The notes under the pieces are model-generated. The model saw only the letters and a list, made by a program, of their open reading frames with translations. It was not told where the DNA came from and did not search any database. The position numbers and the translations under genes were made by a program. DNA of 64,000 nucleotides from Saxidomus purpurata (taxonomy: Eukaryota; Mollusca; Bivalvia; Venerida; Veneridae), in the NCBI GenBank assembly GCA_022818135.1, contig JAFMSR010000009.1, positions 19,193,779 through 19,257,778 of the forward strand, written 5' to 3'. Positions 59,752 to 64,000 of this stretch are shown piece by piece (position 1 is the first letter of the stretch; each line of letters begins with the position of its first letter).

Positions 59752-60031
59752 AAGATGTTCAATCAAATCTAATTTTCTTATCAATATTTTCTATTTTCAG
59801 GCAGAATGAAGCTGTCACACAAGGCTGATTGCAATTTCTGTAAATCTTTTCAAATGAATATGTGCAAATTAAAACATTGAAAAACTTTCTTTCTTTATTT
59901 ATGATTTTTGTTCTTTATTTCAATGTGAAAATTTTCATGTTCTTGCTAAACAAGACTCTTTTGAAATTTTCACAATATTTTTCAATCAAATTTCTCCTTT
60001 AAATCTTTTCTTTTATTAAAAAAAAATAGCC

Positions 60032-60050
60032 AATCCCACTTCTGACACCA
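60032..60050 (-). promoter_or_regulatory. Primer binding site for tRNA-Leu
   Basis: The plus strand reads AATCCCACTTCTGACACCA. This is the 3' end of an animal tRNA-Leu (CAG type) including the added CCA, so the minus-strand RNA is complementary over 19 nt. Three bases separate it from the LTR. Confidence 0.85.
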
Positions 60051-60053
60051 AAA

Positions 60054-60604
60054 TGTTAGGATGGACCGAGACCTTTAAATATCAAAGAAAGATTCAATAC
60101 ATGTAGATCTACACAATATTTATTTTTCAATCAACCGTGTGTAACGTTATATAACATAATCTACATAAACAATTTCTCAAAATAAACTTAGTACCTGCAA
60201 CTTTGTTTTCTGAACTGATCTATTCATTATAAATCTTTATCTTTATCTTTTCATCTATCTATATCATTCTCCAAACGCAAACTCTCTCTTGTTTTAAAAT
60301 TCGGACCTATTTATAGTGACCGTTATTGTTTACATGACGTAAAAGTGAAAGTAGGATTTCCCGCAAAACTGGGTCGATGTGACGTCATACGCTAACAAAA
60401 TGGCGGAATAAATTATCTGTTACAGGAGCAATATTTAAACAATAAATACAAAGTTAACAGTGATTATATTAAATAGTTATTATGGACATTACTTAAAGGT
60501 AATTGATTATATTCTTATACATAAGTAATCGTAATATGTTAAACCGAATATGTATTATTTTTGAATGAAAACACTATATAACGTGGGTGGAGAACAGCAT
60601 ATCA
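60054..60604 (-). repeat. 5' LTR (551 bp)
   Basis: Identical by eye to the 3' LTR. In the sense direction it carries a palindromic CRE (TGACGTCA, 60380-60387), a second ACGTCA half site, a GCCATTTTG element, and a TATA box at 60308-60315. Confidence 0.95.
60308..60387 (-). promoter_or_regulatory. LTR promoter: CRE, GCCATTTTG and TATA box
   Basis: Reading the minus strand from 60405: CCGCCATTTTG, then TGACGTCA (60380-60387), TTTTACGTCATG, and TATAAATA (60308-60315). Transcription would start about 25-30 bases later, near 60280, which defines the U3/R border. TGACGTCA binds ATF/CREB factors in animals, so cAMP- or stress-responsive expression is possible (inference). Confidence 0.6.
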
Positions 60605-60608
60605 ATAG
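60605..60608 (+). repeat. Target-site duplication, right (ATAG)
   Basis: Matches 51599-51602. Confidence 0.8.
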
Positions 60609-62415
60609 CAAATCAAGGTGCTGCTAACATCGGCCTGTGCTTACGAAAAAGTATTCGGATCATAGTCTCTTTTTAAAGCTAAAATCTCTGGTTTCTGATA
60701 GACAAAATGTGATCATAAGTTTACTCAATGTGAGTCCGTTACAGGCCTGAAAGATGAGTTTGTTCTCGAAATTAAAGACCCGAAACTCTCTTTTTTCATG
60801 ATGGTAATGATTCAGAAACAAATCTTCAAACTTCACAGAATACACCATGCAAATCTCTGCCAATGATTCAACCATTTTACACAACCTTCACACTCTAAAC
60901 TGCATCTCGTCGGAAGTCGGTCTGGAGGTCAGATGATCCTATTGCAGTCCGGATCAGGGATTGGCTAAAAAAAGTACAGGGAAAACCGTAAGATTAAATG
61001 GGCATTACCTGATTGGTAGAAAATGTTGTGTTTACAAATGAAAAATACTCATTTGAAAAATAAAAAGCAAAGGTGTACACATGCGGTTTAGACCCATAAA
61101 TGTCACCTGAGTGGGGTGGTTGTCTCCCTTGCCAAATTGTAAAAAAGTGGGTTGGTCATGCCCATATAAAAACAGCATTTTCTGGTGTCTGAGAGACTAT
61201 TCTGTTCGAAATAAGCAATTTCATTGGTCAACACTCTATAGGTGGGTATGATACAGGGTCACCTTTTGACTAGATTTATAATGTAAGTCAATGGGGAAAA
61301 CAATAGGAGTATCTGACCTGGAGTGATTATAAAATGTAATGTTTACATGGGTGATTGATGTTTATTCTTGAATCTATATAACATCATCGATTCTTAAAAC
61401 ACGGTCAAATTTTCGAAAATGTTGAAAGTAACAGTTAATGATCAATACCTTCATCTCATGTAGACTTGTATACATGATTGTGTGCATTCTTTGATAAACC
61501 TCCTGTGTTATCACACAGTAGGATATCATATATCTACTAAGTTGATTGAATCTCGTTTAAAATGAGTCGGGGGTCACAACTTTGGGTGAAAAAATGGGAG
61601 AATTTTCAGTATTAAACGTTTCGCGTAGGAAATAATGACGACAAAAACATCTAAAAATTTATATGTGCGTATTTCGGAGATTGAAAGCGGCTAGCACATT
61701 GTGTGTTTGGAATAACAATAGTGGCATTTTTGAACCAATTTCGCATGTAAAACGTCGATTTTACACCATTGACATTCGACGTCGCGTTCTAGGAAACTAA
61801 GTGAAAAATAGAAAAAAGTAAAGAAAGAGAACCATTATGCAAAATTACAATTACAATTAAAATTACAATCGGAGAAAACTCGCTTTTTGACGTATGAGAA
61901 CGTAGTTTTCACAGTTTGACGTCGTCGTAAATGAGCCGTGGAGAGTATTCGTTCGATTACTAAACGAATGACATTTTTATGATTAGATATTCCTTTTCAT
62001 TGTTTAAATCATAAACAGTTGCATAGCATTTAGTATGTTTGGAATCCCTGTTCCATGGCAAGACAATAATAATTTATTTCCACAGGTTTTAATATAAATA
62101 ACTTCGCCAATGATTACTGATATATATACTTCTTGATTAATCATTGTATTTCATAACGCTACAAATTCTTCAATTTTTCGTATGCAAGGGCTCATACATT
62201 TTAGACGTTATCAATCCGTGGTGTAATAACTGATCCTCAGCCGCAATCGACCCGAGTGCTGTGTTGACAACAATACAGATGTACGCAATGTATATAATTT
62301 AGTTACTGATGACTTCAGTCGGGAAATTTGCATTCTCTTCATCGCCATTGAAACAAATGCATGTACATGGAACTTTTAGTACATATGTAGGGAGGCCCAT
62401 AATAAGTAATGAATG
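60609..62415. other. Intergenic right flank of the LTR element; nothing recognised
   Basis: No ORF with support. AT-rich with several GACGTC-containing segments (61760-61790, 61915-61930), whose meaning is unknown. Confidence 0.4.
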
Positions 62416-62417
62416 TG

Positions 62418-62590
62418 ATCGCGGCGTGGTCGGGGCTGTAAGGTAGCTGACTTGTAATCACAATGATCTTGAGTTCGAGTCCGGCTACTAATCACGACTC
62501 TGTGAGAAAGTTTGCAGTTCCATACGCAGGATAAAGGTCTCGTACTGGTCCTTACCAGGAACAATGCTGAGTTCAACTGTCCGCCTGTAC
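62418..62590 (+). mobile_element. tRNA-derived SINE (family 4)
   Basis: Head GCGGCGTGGTCGGGGCTGTA (box A region) and GAGTTCGAGTCCGGC (box B), then a body with CTCTGTGAGAAAGTTTGCAG and CTCGTACTGGTCCTTACCAG. The minus-strand ORF at 62376 is a shadow of this element. Confidence 0.65.
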
Positions 62591-62599
62591 ATGACTGAA

Positions 62600-63280
62600 A
62601 TAGTGTTGAAGAACGGAAGTTTAACTGAAACCTAACCTAAAACATTTACATAATTATCACGAAAGTGGTTTCTTATAGTGCCGATTACTAGCATATTTCT
62701 TTCTGACGTACATGTCGTTTGTTCATTTTAACGATTCGGTACAAGACTTTCGATTTCAGTGTAATCATGTACGCACATTTACCTATCATGGTTGTTGTTT
62801 CGTTTTCTAAAAGCACTGGCAAACTTAGTTTACTTTCAAATCTTTAGCAGATATAGATATATATCAGTGTATTAATTACATTTGTACATCGCATTAAATA
62901 CAATCCCTTTAGTGCAACAAGGTTGTAACTCATATTAAAGTAAGAAGGAAATATGACCGTGTTTGTACTAAAGAAAATAGGGTCATATATAGACTGTGTA
63001 TATCGTTTATATATCACAATACATGTAGCACATGTTTCGGAAAACTGGGATTTTTGCAACAGGTCTGTAAAAAACTTTAGAATTGATAGAATTTAGAAAA
63101 AACTTTAGAATGATAGAATTTATATTCTATGCATTTAAGAAGCTGCTTCAAAACAAAAAACAAAACTCATTTACTTAGATATATTCTCGTAAAAGAAGAT
63201 TTTGGAACCGTCCTTTAATCAAAGCGGTATTTAACACCGCAAAACGACGTCTTGAAAAAAATAAATATATAAGGTATAGG
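62600..63280. other. Intergenic; nothing recognised
   Basis: AT-rich with no supported ORF. Confidence 0.4.
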
Positions 63281-63282
63281 GT

Positions 63283-63480
63283 TATGCGATGGTGAAGTGG
63301 TTATCGATTTGGATTACCAATAAAGAGATTCCCGGTTCACATCCCGGCCTGCGCCATGGACATTTAGAAAAAATGAATAGTGTTTGCCACCCATCTAGAT
63401 ATGAACTGGTTAGAAACCCGGAGGTAGTCTCGTGCAGATAAGTGTTACACCGTCCGGCACGTTAGAGAGCAAAGGGGTGT
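63283..63480 (+). mobile_element. SINE (family 3), plus strand
   Basis: tRNA-like head GCGATGGTGAAGTGGTTATC (box A) and GGTTCACATCCC (box B), followed by the body CATCTAGATATGAACTGGTT and AGAAACCCGGAGGTAGTCTC, shared with 45925-46119. Confidence 0.68.
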
Positions 63481-63489
63481 TTTCGTAAA

Positions 63490-64000
63490 GAGCTAAGCTG
63501 TGCACGTTATTACATTGTACCAGCGGATGTTCAACATACAAGCAACCTGTGTTAAGGCTACACATTCAGAGACAAAGATGTGTTAAAACATGTACGTCTT
63601 CCAATTCTAACATCACTGAAATGTTTCTGCACTTTCTGTAGACACCGGAAAATTTATTATTTTTAAGGCCTGTAATTTACAATTCGGTCCTGCACATACA
63701 TACATGTAACGGGAAGTATGGATTAATCTTGAAGTACTCCTTCCCAAGTCAACTTTACCTACGATGTACAAACTTTAGGAAAAACTTTCTTTTTTCACAG
63801 TATCTTATTTTCACAGTATCATTTCTGATGAAAAGTTTAAAGAATGGGTAATTGTTAAACACGGATTTACCAATATCATTGAATAGTAACACGTTAAGAA
63901 AGAAGTCGTATACAGTGTCCACTTGACAGTCTCGTTCCCAGATAACACTAAATTAATTAAATTATTACTTTCGCACCCATCAAATCCAAGCAAAATGTTA
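63490..64000. other. Right edge, intergenic; nothing recognised
   Basis: No gene or repeat can be supported. Confidence 0.35.

Larger units (their letters stand above)
51603..60604 (-). mobile_element. Complete Gypsy/Metaviridae LTR retrotransposon, 9.0 kb, with a third ORF
   Basis: 9002 bp on the minus strand: 5' LTR 60054-60604, tRNA-Leu primer site, gag, -1 frameshift site, pol in the order protease, reverse transcriptase, RNase H, integrase (the Gypsy order), a third ORF, polypurine tract, and 3' LTR 51603-52153. The LTRs look identical when compared line by line, and a 4-bp ATAG duplication flanks the element. All ORFs are open. Together this suggests a recent insertion, possibly still active. 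It is much longer than the bivalve element Steamer, which has short LTRs and no third ORF. Confidence 0.95.

Overview
The window is AT-rich animal DNA, most likely from a marine bivalve mollusc. The reasons are split genes with GT-AG introns, secreted PAN, WSC, TSP1 and C-type-lectin domains, a ceramide-1-phosphate-transfer-protein-like last exon, several tRNA-derived SINEs, LINE and Gypsy retrotransposons, TTAA-flanked MITEs and long minisatellites. The species call is inference; the coding content is read directly. No prokaryotic signals are present.

Region 1 (1 to about 41.6 kb) is a stack of segmental duplications. A unit of about 6.7 kb carries a small minus-strand gene for a secreted PAN plus WSC protein. 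Copy A (exon 1 at 3783-4075) runs off the left edge. Copy B (7638-10743) can be assembled into four exons with matching phases and 214 codons. Copies C (14307-16661) and D (29581-35563) share a 10-base deletion in exon 2, a TTAA MITE and a SINE, so they descend from one already altered copy. A degraded relic lies near 26.5 kb. C and D each lie in a larger block (about 12.7-26.1 kb and 27.7-41.6 kb) that also holds a divergently oriented plus-strand gene for a secreted TSP1 plus C-type lectin protein (22874-23707 and 39692-40519). The 36-bp minisatellite between the two genes has about 60 units in the first block and only two or three in the second.

Region 2 (41.6-51.6 kb) holds a minisatellite with a unit of about 50 bp (43.6-44.9 kb), the last exon of a CPTP/GLTPD1-like lipid transfer gene (46181-46703), several SINEs, a GCAGTA hexamer array (48.4-49.1 kb) and a suspicious poly-C/poly-A patch (50.69-50.82 kb).

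Region 3 (51603-60604) is a complete, apparently very young Gypsy/Metaviridae LTR retrotransposon on the minus strand. It has two 551-bp LTRs that look identical, a 4-bp ATAG target duplication, a tRNA-Leu primer site, a polypurine tract, gag, a -1 slippery site (GGGAAAC), pol, and a third ORF in the env position. That third ORF encodes zinc fingers and a Lys/Glu-rich coiled coil and seems to begin at a splice acceptor. The rest (60609-64000) is intergenic with SINEs.

At the left edge is a nested insertion: a TTAA-flanked MITE inside a dead LINE reverse transcriptase, itself between the arms of a 3.2-kb TTAA-flanked fold-back element, which interrupts copy A of the PAN/WSC locus. The uninterrupted site survives in copy B.
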